A stretch of 64,000 nucleotides of DNA, from NCBI RefSeq assembly GCF_039539345.1, contig NZ_BAABCY010000078.1:99814-163813 (forward strand). Reading direction: 5' to 3'. The notes under the pieces are model-generated. The model did no database searches and was not told where the DNA came from. It saw only the letters and a list, made by a program, of their open reading frames with translations. Of this stretch, positions 55,079-62,347 are shown piece by piece; within the stretch, counting starts at the first letter, position 1; every line of letters starts with the position of its first letter. A program made the position numbers and the translations under genes. This DNA is from Snuella lapsa. Its GTDB lineage: Bacteria; Bacteroidota; Bacteroidia; Flavobacteriales; Flavobacteriaceae.

Positions 55079-56332
55079 ATGCTAGCCGAAATTATAACGA
55101 TTGGAGATGAGCTCTTAATTGGGCAAGTTGTAGATACTAATTCGGCATTCATAGCGAAAGCACTTAACAAAATAGGGGTTTCAGTCTTCCAAATTACCTC
55201 AGTTCAAGACGATAAAGAGCATATTCTTAATGCACTGGCAGCAGCAGAAACCCATGCCGATATCATACTTATAACAGGAGGGCTGGGGCCAACCAAAGAC
55301 GATATCACCAAAAAGACCATTGCAGAGTATTTTAACGACACTCTGGTTCGAGATATTTCAGTGCTTGAAAATATTGAATCCATCTGGAAAAACTATACAA
55401 GGCAAACACTACTGCAAGTAAACAAAGATCAAGCGTTGGTGCCATCAAAGGCTAAGGTGTTAATGAACAGGTATGGCACGGCTCCAGGTATGTGGCTTGA
55501 AAAAGGAGAAAAAGTATTCGTGTCACTTCCGGGAGTGCCCTTCGAAATGAGGGCTTTAATAGAAAATGAAGTCATTCCCAAACTGACAAACAAATTTCAC
55601 TTTCCGTTTATTCTTCACAAAACCATGTTGGTTTACGGCTTGGGGGAAAGCACCTTGGCAGATAGAATTGCTATATGGGAAGATGCTTTGCCAAAGCACA
55701 TTAAATTGGCTTATTTACCAAGTTTGGGAAAAATGAGGTTGCGCTTATCCGCAAAAGGTTTTGATGAATCCCAGATAAGAAAAGATGTTCAAGATCAAAT
55801 AGATAAAGTTATCCCCTTGATTAAAGATGTCTATTTTGGTTTAGAAGATGAGGAAGGCGATTTAGAAGTTATTATAGCTCGACAGCTTACTAGAACAGGA
55901 ATGAGCTTGGCAATAGCCGAAAGTTGTACTGGAGGTAGTTTGGCTAAATGTTTTACATCGAAGCCTGGAGCGTCTTTATACTTTAAAGGTGGTGTGGTAA
56001 CCTATGCAACACAGTCTAAAGTAGATCTTTTAGGTGTGCCAGAAGAACTTATTGAAGCCCATTCAGTAGTAAGTGCCCCAGTTGCTGAGTCTATGGCACA
56101 AAATGTACTTCGACTGTTTAAATCCGATTTTGCTATCGCTACTACAGGTAATGCCGGTCCAACAAAAGGTGATAGCGATGCAGAAGTAGGAGATGTCTTC
56201 ATTGCTATAGCGACAAAAAATAAGGTTTATTCAGAGAAATTTAACTTAGGAAACCATCGTACTAAAGTTGTAAATAAGTCGGTGCATAAAGCTTTAGAAT
56301 TACTATTAAAAGAAATTTTAAAAAATAGATAA
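55079..56332 (+). CDS. cinA: CinA-family protein (nicotinamide-nucleotide amidase/ADP-ribose pyrophosphatase)
   Basis: 417 residues, two-domain CinA. The N-terminal MoCF/COG1058 domain opens AEIITIGDELLIGQVVDTNSAFIA, with ITGGLGPTKDDITKKTIAEYF. The C-terminal PncC-like amidase domain has SLAIAESCTGGSLAKCFTSKPGASLYFKGGVVTYA and ATTGNAGPTKGDSDAEVGDVFIAI. Known roles are NAD(P) metabolite repair, and in some Firmicutes competence. Confidence 0.94.
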   Translation: MLAEIITIGDELLIGQVVDTNSAFIAKALNKIGVSVFQITSVQDDKEHILNALAAAETHADIILITGGLGPTKDDITKKTIAEYFNDTLVRDISVLENIESIWKNYTRQTLLQVNKDQALVPSKAKVLMNRYGTAPGMWLEKGEKVFVSLPGVPFEMRALIENEVIPKLTNKFHFPFILHKTMLVYGLGESTLADRIAIWEDALPKHIKLAYLPSLGKMRLRLSAKGFDESQIRKDVQDQIDKVIPLIKDVYFGLEDEEGDLEVIIARQLTRTGMSLAIAESCTGGSLAKCFTSKPGASLYFKGGVVTYATQSKVDLLGVPEELIEAHSVVSAPVAESMAQNVLRLFKSDFAIATTGNAGPTKGDSDAEVGDVFIAIATKNKVYSEKFNLGNHRTKVVNKSVHKALELLLKEILKNR

Positions 56333-56340
56333 CAAATTGG

Positions 56341-56370
56341 TTGTCATAAAATAAAGATTTTGTATATTTG
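56341..56370 (+). promoter_or_regulatory. Promoter of rpmB-rpmG-DUF4295
   Basis: TTG (56341-56343), 19-nt spacer, TATATTTG (56363-56370): the most complete Bacteroidota-type promoter (TTG-N~19-TAnnTTTG) in the window, 43 bp before the rpmB ATG. Confidence 0.7.
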
Positions 56371-56413
56371 CACCTCGTTTTTAAATAACAAAATATATTT
56401 AAAGTTATAGATA

Positions 56414-56650
56414 ATGTCAAGAGTTTGTGAACTTACAGGGAAGAAGGCAATGGTTGGTAACAACGTGTCTCATGCATTAAACAGAACTAAACGCAAATTT
56501 AATGCGAATTTAGTAAAGAAACGTTTTTACATTCCAGAAGAAGACAGCTGGATAACTTTAAAAGTTTCTACATCTGCTTTAAAAACTATAAATAAAATAG
56601 GTATTTCTGCAGCAATTAAGGAAGCTAAGTCTAAAGGGTTTTTAAAATAA
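56414..56650 (+). CDS. rpmB: 50S ribosomal protein L28
   Basis: 78 residues: SRVCELTGKKAMVGNNVSHALNRTKRKFNANL is the L28 signature. First gene of a ribosomal trio with rpmG and the small DUF4295 gene. Confidence 0.97.
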   Translation: MSRVCELTGKKAMVGNNVSHALNRTKRKFNANLVKKRFYIPEEDSWITLKVSTSALKTINKIGISAAIKEAKSKGFLK

Positions 56651-56675
56651 TAGCTGTATTTAATAAGTAAAAGAA

Positions 56676-56858
56676 ATGGCAAAGAAAGGCAACAGAATAC
56701 AAGTAATATTGGAATGTACTGAGCATAAGGAGTCTGGTAAACCGGGAACTTCTAGGTATATTACAACAAAAAATAAGAAAAATACGCCTGATAGAATGGA
56801 GTTAAAGAAATTTAACCCAATATTAAAGCGTATGACAGTTCACAAAGAGATTAAATAA
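56676..56858 (+). CDS. rpmG: 50S ribosomal protein L33
   Basis: 60 residues: KGNRIQVILECTEHKESGKPGTSRYITTKNKKNTPDRMELKKFNP matches L33. The Cys pairs of zinc-binding L33 are lost (one Cys only), so this is the C-minus form. Confidence 0.96.
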   Translation: MAKKGNRIQVILECTEHKESGKPGTSRYITTKNKKNTPDRMELKKFNPILKRMTVHKEIK

Positions 56859-56906
56859 TATAGATATTTTCGTTTTTATTGAAAATGTCAAATAACGCAT
56901 AGAGTC

Positions 56907-57056
56907 ATGGCAAAAAAAGCAGTAGCATCATTACAGACAGGGTCAAAGAGATTAACAAAAGCAATAAAAATGGTTAAGTCTCCAAAAACAGGAGCTTACA
57001 TGTTTGTAGAATCTATTATGAGCCCAGACGAAGTTAACGACTTTTTAAAAAAGTAG
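56907..57056 (+). CDS. DUF4295 family small basic protein
   Basis: 49 residues starting MAKKAVASLQTGSKRLTKAI, Lys-rich, ending DEVNDFLKK. Bacteroidota-specific DUF4295 protein invariably located after rpmB-rpmG; inferred ribosome-associated, function unproven. A strong terminator begins 30 bp after its stop. Confidence 0.9.
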   Translation: MAKKAVASLQTGSKRLTKAIKMVKSPKTGAYMFVESIMSPDEVNDFLKK

Positions 57057-57085
57057 TCTGTTAGACCTTTTTTATTACGATATTT

Positions 57086-57120
57086 AAAAGCAGCTTTCCA
57101 AATGGAAGCTGCTTTTGTTT
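57086..57120 (+). terminator. Terminator of the rpmB-rpmG-DUF4295 operon
   Basis: AAAAGCAGCTTTCC / GGAAGCTGCTTTT stem with a tight AAAT loop, followed by GTTTTA. Confidence 0.88.
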
Positions 57121-57128
57121 TATATTTG
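57121..57128 (+). promoter_or_regulatory. -7 promoter element of ftsY
   Basis: TATATTTG directly after the ribosomal terminator. It implies a ~200-nt ftsY leader that includes the palindrome GAGTTTATAAACTC (57156-57169) and the repeat at 57208-57331. Confidence 0.45.
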
Positions 57129-57207
57129 TGCATCGTCTTAAGGGCAAATGGTATAGAGTTTATAAACTCCCTTGGTTGTTTAATGGAAACTTCCAATATT
57201 TATTGGG

Positions 57208-57331
57208 AACAAACTATATAGAGAGTGTTCTAGGAGCATTTGTTAGAAAAACATTTTGATTTGAGACAAGTTATGCAGCATTAAAATCTCGATTATCGAG
57301 TAAATAATACATCAACAAATAATTTTAAAAA
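57208..57331 (+). repeat. Diverged intergenic repeat, copy 2 (ftsY side)
   Basis: Partner of 24566-24693 (blocks given there). This copy has the complete 13-bp palindrome CTCGATTATCGAG, degraded by one base in copy 1. It ends exactly at the ftsY ATG, so it occupies the ftsY 5' leader. Confidence 0.6.
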
Positions 57332-58285
57332 ATGAGTTTTTTTAAAAAAATATTTTCATCAGAGAAAAAAGAAACATTAGATAAAGGTTTGGAGAAATCT
57401 AAAACCAGTTTTTTTGGAAAGTTAAGTAAAGTAGTTGCTGGAAAGTCTAAAGTAGACGATGAAGTATTAGATGACCTTGAGGAAGTATTGGTCTCTAGTG
57501 ATGTTGGTGTTAATACAACCTTAAAAGTAATTGAACGTATTGAAGAACGTGTGTCCAGAGATAAATACTTGGGCACCGATGAACTTAATCAAATCTTAAG
57601 GGAAGAGATAGCAGGTTTGTTAAGTGAAACACACTTGGGAGAAGAAACAGAATTTACGATTCCCCAAGATAAAAAGCCCTATGTTATTATGGTAGTTGGT
57701 GTTAATGGTGTAGGCAAAACTACGACAATTGGCAAATTGGCCTATCAATTTAAAAAACAAGGACTCAATGTGGTTCTTGGGGCTGCGGATACATTTAGGG
57801 CAGCTGCAATAGACCAACTTCAAGTGTGGGCAGATCGTGTAGACGTACCTATTGTAAAACAATCTATGGGAAGCGATCCGGCTTCTGTGGCTTTCGATAC
57901 TTTGCAAAGTGCCGTAAATCAAAATGCAGACGTTGTTATTATAGATACTGCCGGACGATTGCACAATAAAGTAAATTTGATGAACGAGCTCACCAAAGTA
58001 AAGCGTGTAATGCAAAAAGTGGTAGAGGGAACTCCAAACGATGTGTTGTTGGTATTAGACGGTTCTACAGGGCAAAATGCTTTCGAACAGGCCAAACAGT
58101 TTACAGCGGCAACAGAAGTAAGCTCCTTGGCCGTAACCAAGTTGGATGGTACAGCTAAAGGAGGTGTGGTTATTGGTATTAGCGATCAGTTTAAAATCCC
58201 TGTGAAATATATAGGAGTAGGAGAAGGTATTGAAGACCTTCAGGTGTTCAATAAATATGAATTTGTAGATTCGTTTTTTAAGTAA
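57332..58285 (+). CDS. ftsY: Signal recognition particle receptor FtsY
   Basis: 317-residue SRP GTPase receptor that docks ribosome-SRP complexes at the inner membrane. The N-terminal Lys/Ser-rich stretch replaces the long acidic A domain of E. coli. NG domain: GVNGVGKTTTIGKLAYQ (G1), DTFRAAAIDQLQVWA, DTAGRLHNKVNLMNEL (G3), TKLDGTAKGGVVIGI (G4/G5) and YIGVGEGIEDLQVF. Confidence 0.96.
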   Translation: MSFFKKIFSSEKKETLDKGLEKSKTSFFGKLSKVVAGKSKVDDEVLDDLEEVLVSSDVGVNTTLKVIERIEERVSRDKYLGTDELNQILREEIAGLLSETHLGEETEFTIPQDKKPYVIMVVGVNGVGKTTTIGKLAYQFKKQGLNVVLGAADTFRAAAIDQLQVWADRVDVPIVKQSMGSDPASVAFDTLQSAVNQNADVVIIDTAGRLHNKVNLMNELTKVKRVMQKVVEGTPNDVLLVLDGSTGQNAFEQAKQFTAATEVSSLAVTKLDGTAKGGVVIGISDQFKIPVKYIGVGEGIEDLQVFNKYEFVDSFFK

Positions 58286-58340
58286 ACGTATCACTTCTCT
58301 GTAGATAGGGATTTCAGTATTTAAGTAAATTATATCCGTT

Positions 58341-58769
58341 GTGAGCTTTGCTATATACCATAATTTTGTTATAAATGCTTCCCATAAAAAGGTGTTCAAT
58401 GCAATTTCACAACCAAATCATCTCAATAATTGGTGGACACTCAAAAGTTCTGGAGAACCTAAGCTAGATGCTGTCTATAACTTGAATTTTACAGATAAAT
58501 ACAACTGGTATTGTATGGTTTCTAAATTAGAGCCCAATATATCAATGCATTTTAAAATGACAAAGGCCGATGCAGATTGGAATCCAACAACTTTTGGATT
58601 TGATTTGGAAATAAGAAACAATCAGACTTTAGTTAGATTTAGTCATATTAATTGGCCCTATCAGAACGACCATTTTAAGCATTCCTCATTCAGTTGGGCA
58701 TTATTGCTTAAGGGGTTAAAAGATTATATAGAAGGAGGTATTGTTGTACCTTTTGAAAAGCGTAGTTGA
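58341..58769 (+). CDS. SRPBCC/AHSA1-like domain protein
   Basis: 142 residues, single START/Bet v1-like hydrophobic-ligand-binding fold: HNFVINASHKKVFNAISQPNHLNNWWTLKSSGEPKLDAVYNLNF and the C-terminal helix FSWALLLKGLKDYIEGG. Starts with GTG. Ligand and role unknown. 70 bp precede rimO. Confidence 0.78.
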   Translation: MSFAIYHNFVINASHKKVFNAISQPNHLNNWWTLKSSGEPKLDAVYNLNFTDKYNWYCMVSKLEPNISMHFKMTKADADWNPTTFGFDLEIRNNQTLVRFSHINWPYQNDHFKHSSFSWALLLKGLKDYIEGGIVVPFEKRS

Positions 58770-58811
58770 CCAATTAGAGCTATTGGTAACTAATTATCCA
58801 TAAGCATTACG

Positions 58812-58819
58812 TATCTTTG
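58812..58819 (+). promoter_or_regulatory. -7 promoter element of rimO
   Basis: TATCTTTG, exact TAnnTTTG match, 20 bp before the rimO ATG. Confidence 0.45.
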
Positions 58820-58839
58820 CGCCCTGATTTACAAAAGAT

Positions 58840-60144
58840 ATGCGCACAAAATCCCTTAAGAAAAATAAGATAAACGTCGTAACACTAGGTTGTAGTAAGA
58901 ATGTTTACGATAGTGAGGTGTTAATGGGACAGCTTCAAGCAAGTGGAAAAGAAGTCGTTCACGAAGAGGAAGGTAATATTGTGGTTATTAATACCTGTGG
59001 ATTTATTAATAATGCCAAAGAGGAAAGTGTTAACACCATATTGGAATTCGTTCAAAAAAAAGAAGAAGGAGCAGTCGATAAGGTGTTTGTTACAGGATGT
59101 TTAAGCGAACGTTACAAGCCAGATTTGATAAAAGAAATTCCCAATGTAGACGAGTATTTCGGAACCACTGAACTTCCTGGTTTGCTCAAAGCTCTGGGAG
59201 CCGATTACAAGCACGAATTAATAGGAGAGCGTTTAACAACGACGCCAAAGAACTATGCTTATTTAAAAATAGCCGAAGGGTGTGATAGACCTTGTAGTTT
59301 TTGTGCTATTCCTTTAATGCGTGGAAAGCATAAAAGTACACCCATTGAAGAAATAGTCCTGGAAGCAGAAAAACTAGCTGCCAAAGGCGTAAAAGAATTG
59401 ATTCTTATTGCGCAAGATTTAACATATTATGGTCTTGATCTGTATAAGAAGAGAAACCTTGCCGAATTACTGGAGGCTTTAGTAAAAGTTGAAGGCATTG
59501 AGTGGATTCGTTTGCACTATGCGTTTCCAACTGGATTTCCAATGGACGTTTTGGAGGTTATGAATCGCGAACCTAAAATTTGTAACTATATCGATATCCC
59601 ATTGCAACACACCAGCGACCCAATATTAAAAAGTATGCGCAGGGGCACAACAAAGGAAAAGACCACGAAATTGCTCCGGGATTTTAGAAAAGCGGTACCA
59701 AACATGACCATTCGTACCACGCTTATTGTTGGATATCCTGGAGAGACTGAAGAAGATTTTCAAACCTTAAAGGATTGGGTACAAGAGATGCGTTTTGAAC
59801 GTTTGGGGTGTTTTACTTATTCGCATGAAGAAAACACACATGCCTATAATTTAGAAGATGATATACCAGAGGAAGTTAAACAGGAGCGTGCAAATGAGAT
59901 CATGGAAATACAATCCCAAATTTCATGGGAATTGAACCAAGAAAAAATTGGTCAGGAATTTAAAGTGGTTATCGACAGAAAAGAAGGTAACTATTTTGTG
60001 GGGCGTACCGAATTTGATTCGCCAGATGTAGACAATGAGGTTTTAATAGATGCAACCAAAACCTATTTAAAAACAGGTGAATTTACAACTGTTAAAGTTA
60101 CAGAAGCGGCCGATTTCGATTTATATGCCGAAGTAGTGAACTAA
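58840..60144 (+). CDS. rimO: Ribosomal protein S12 methylthiotransferase RimO
   Basis: Radical SAM enzyme that methylthiolates an aspartate of S12. 434 residues. The UPF0004 domain has [4Fe-4S] ligands C18, C53 and C87; the radical SAM CxxxCxxC is C148/C152/C155 in EGCDRPCSFCAIPLMRG; a TRAM domain (NQEKIGQEFKVVIDRKEGNYFVGRTEFD) is at the end. The short TRAM and RGKHKS motif favour RimO over MiaB. Confidence 0.95.
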   Translation: MRTKSLKKNKINVVTLGCSKNVYDSEVLMGQLQASGKEVVHEEEGNIVVINTCGFINNAKEESVNTILEFVQKKEEGAVDKVFVTGCLSERYKPDLIKEIPNVDEYFGTTELPGLLKALGADYKHELIGERLTTTPKNYAYLKIAEGCDRPCSFCAIPLMRGKHKSTPIEEIVLEAEKLAAKGVKELILIAQDLTYYGLDLYKKRNLAELLEALVKVEGIEWIRLHYAFPTGFPMDVLEVMNREPKICNYIDIPLQHTSDPILKSMRRGTTKEKTTKLLRDFRKAVPNMTIRTTLIVGYPGETEEDFQTLKDWVQEMRFERLGCFTYSHEENTHAYNLEDDIPEEVKQERANEIMEIQSQISWELNQEKIGQEFKVVIDRKEGNYFVGRTEFDSPDVDNEVLIDATKTYLKTGEFTTVKVTEAADFDLYAEVVN

Positions 60145-60168
60145 TAGGATAGTTTACAATATAGAGTT

Positions 60169-60209
60169 AAACACACAAAGCTTGGGAAATCCCCAAGCTT
60201 TGTGTGTTT
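60169..60209. terminator. Bidirectional terminator
   Basis: 18-bp perfect stem AAACACACAAAGCTTGGG / CCCAAGCTTTGTGTGTTT with a 5-nt loop, between convergent rimO and the peroxidase gene. Confidence 0.88.
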
Positions 60210-60270
60210 AATAGAAGAGAATTCCTCGAGGCTCAGCCTTGGGGATAGTTCGTTTCAAGAAATTCTTTAT

Positions 60271-62082
60271 TTAATAGTTGGCATTTGTAACGCGATCATC
60301 CGTCAAGGTTTTAACAAAGGAAACCAAACTGGCAAGTTCTTCGGGTTTTAATTCTAAAGACTCAAAAGGAAGCGTCTGGTGATCTAAATTAAAGCCCAGG
60401 CCAGCACCCCCGCCTTTATTGTAAAAGTCCATAACCTCTTCTAATGTATTATAAACACCATTATGCATATACGGTGCTGTTAATGAGGCATTACGAATAG
60501 TAGGTGTTTTAAACATGCCATAATGGAGCGGTTCATTGAATTTCCAGTAAAACCCAAGATCTTCATCCAATTCTTCATTGGCTTTTGTTTTTGGGACACC
60601 AATAACTTCTTTTTCGGTTTCATTAAAAAATGGAGGGACTGTACCGTTGGTCAATGGGATAAAATGACAGGTAGCGCATAAGGCCTTGCCCATAAAAATG
60701 TTATAGCCCGCTATCTCCTCTTCGGTAAAAGTATCTTCTTCACCACGCATGTTTTTGTCAAATTTAGAATCGAATCCATTAAGTGTAGAAATGTAAGATG
60801 CAATGGCTTTAACTACTTCGGTGTTTTTGGTTGGAATATGTCCAAATGCATCTTTAAAAAGAGGGGCATAAGTACTGTCCTTTAAAATAGTGTCGGAAAA
60901 TTGGTGAATATTGGCATTGAACTCATTTGGGTTTGTAAAAACAGAGGAAACCTGGTCTAAGATAGTTTCAGACCGGCCATCCCAGAAGAAACTTTTTTGA
61001 AAAGCTGTATTAATAAGGGTAGGCGTGTTGCGTTGTAGTGCATTTCCAGTATTGTCAAAATTACTAATTAAACCATCTGCATATCCCTTGTTGGGTATAT
61101 GGCATGTTGCGCAAGACATGGAGCCATTATTGGAAAGTTTGGTGTCAAAAAACAGTTTTTCTCCCAATGCAATTTGTTCCTTTGTTGGGTTTTTATTGAC
61201 AGCTGGCGTAAAATAATTGAGGTTGAACGTATTTTTTTCAAAAAATGTCGGTGCATCAAAATTAAACGGTTCTGTATTTGTTGGCGTCCATAAAGCTACA
61301 GACTTCCTTATTTCTACCCAGTTTCTGGTAATAGGGTTCATATAGTCTCTAGTAAATGCAAACCTGTCAAAGCTTTCAAAATTGGTGTTCCCTTCGATGA
61401 ATTTAACTGCTTTTGTAATGTTTTCCATAAAGGTGCTGTCCAAAGTTAAGTTGTTGTCTTTTATAAGCTTACGTATGCTGAGGTTGTAAACGCTTCTTAA
61501 ACTTTCAAGGGAAATTTTACTCTCATTAATACCTAGGTGACTAACAGGTGTGTCAAAACCGGATATGCCTAAACTAACGATTCTAAATAACTGCTGATGT
61601 GTTGTAATAAAGAAACGTTGCGGGGTGAGTGTTCTTTTTTCTATACCCTTTTTCAGGTTGTTTAATAAGCCTTTTGTAACATAGATTTCATGCTGAAAGT
61701 CGGCATGGGTTATTTCTTCTGTATATATGCTTTCTTCTATCTTTTGGAAGCCTATAGGTTTTAATATCTTACCGTTATCTTCTTTATAAATGGGCAGGGC
61801 AGGGCCGTTAACCCTATGGCCTACTTCTGGGTTTAAATAAGCGGCATAAGGTTCTGCTTTTTTAAAGGCCTCCCGGGCTTTAATAAAATAAAGTTTTGAT
61901 TCTTTGCTTTGAAAACCAACAGCTTTTAAGCTGTCTAAATAGGAGATAGATTGTGATATGTGGTCTAAATAATACGATCGCGTCGTTTCCCAATCGGGAA
62001 CTCGATCCAAATGTTTCTTTTTGCAATTAGTTAAAAAGATTGCAAGTAGAAGAATATTTGTAATTTTTATTGTTGTATACAT
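60271..62082 (-). CDS. Di-haem cytochrome c peroxidase/MauG-family lipoprotein with extra N-terminal domain
   Basis: 603 residues. Lipobox LTNC (Cys20). The C-terminal half is a bacterial CCP/MauG domain with two haem c sites: C324-AT-CH328 (MSCATCHIPNKG) and C469-AT-CH473 (LCATCHFIPL). Segments such as RNTPTLINTAFQKSFFWDGRSETILDQ and APYMHNGVYNTLEEVMDFYNKGG are typical. The first ~270 residues are not part of CCP and resemble imelysin/EfeO-like helical domains (GPALPIYKEDNGKILKPIGFQKIEESIY). Likely envelope H2O2 reduction or protein oxidation. Confidence 0.85.
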   Translation of the reverse strand: MYTTIKITNILLLAIFLTNCKKKHLDRVPDWETTRSYYLDHISQSISYLDSLKAVGFQSKESKLYFIKAREAFKKAEPYAAYLNPEVGHRVNGPALPIYKEDNGKILKPIGFQKIEESIYTEEITHADFQHEIYVTKGLLNNLKKGIEKRTLTPQRFFITTHQQLFRIVSLGISGFDTPVSHLGINESKISLESLRSVYNLSIRKLIKDNNLTLDSTFMENITKAVKFIEGNTNFESFDRFAFTRDYMNPITRNWVEIRKSVALWTPTNTEPFNFDAPTFFEKNTFNLNYFTPAVNKNPTKEQIALGEKLFFDTKLSNNGSMSCATCHIPNKGYADGLISNFDNTGNALQRNTPTLINTAFQKSFFWDGRSETILDQVSSVFTNPNEFNANIHQFSDTILKDSTYAPLFKDAFGHIPTKNTEVVKAIASYISTLNGFDSKFDKNMRGEEDTFTEEEIAGYNIFMGKALCATCHFIPLTNGTVPPFFNETEKEVIGVPKTKANEELDEDLGFYWKFNEPLHYGMFKTPTIRNASLTAPYMHNGVYNTLEEVMDFYNKGGGAGLGFNLDHQTLPFESLELKPEELASLVSFVKTLTDDRVTNANY

Positions 62083-62124
62083 GTTTAACAGAAATGTTTT
62101 ATTGATTATCCGTTATTAGTAATA

Positions 62125-62205
62125 ATTTGTGCGCTGTCATTCAGAACGGAGCATGGCGAAGTGAAGAATCTTTTGATTGCGAAAGCGATTCCTCCAAAGC
62201 CTGTA
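62125..62205. repeat. Putative dispersed intergenic repeat
   Basis: The sequence containing GTCATTCAGAACGGAGC and AAGTGAAGAATCTTTTGA, GC-richer than its surroundings, resembles small intergenic repeats scattered through many flavobacterial genomes. Only one copy is in this window, so the repeat nature is from memory of the family rather than shown here. Confidence 0.35.
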
Positions 62206-62289
62206 TTGAGTTTGTCAAAATATCGGAATGGCAAAAAACTGCTTTTTTGCATCATGACACATAACAGACAGTCATTAATGTTTTTAAAA

Positions 62290-62324
62290 CAAAAGAATCT
62301 CCATTCGAAAATGGAGACCTTTTA
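62290..62324 (-). terminator. Terminator of the PhoX-like gene
   Basis: Minus strand TCTCCATT / AATGGAGA stem with a 4-nt loop followed by TTCTTTTGTTTT, 31 bp after the stop. It separates this gene from the peroxidase gene on the same strand. Confidence 0.8.
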
Positions 62325-62347
62325 TCTTAACTGAAACTATGTTTGGT

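Noticed and set aside
57620..58015. 131-codon open frame antisense to ftsY
   Set aside because: Contained within ftsY, whose G motifs leave no doubt about the coding strand.
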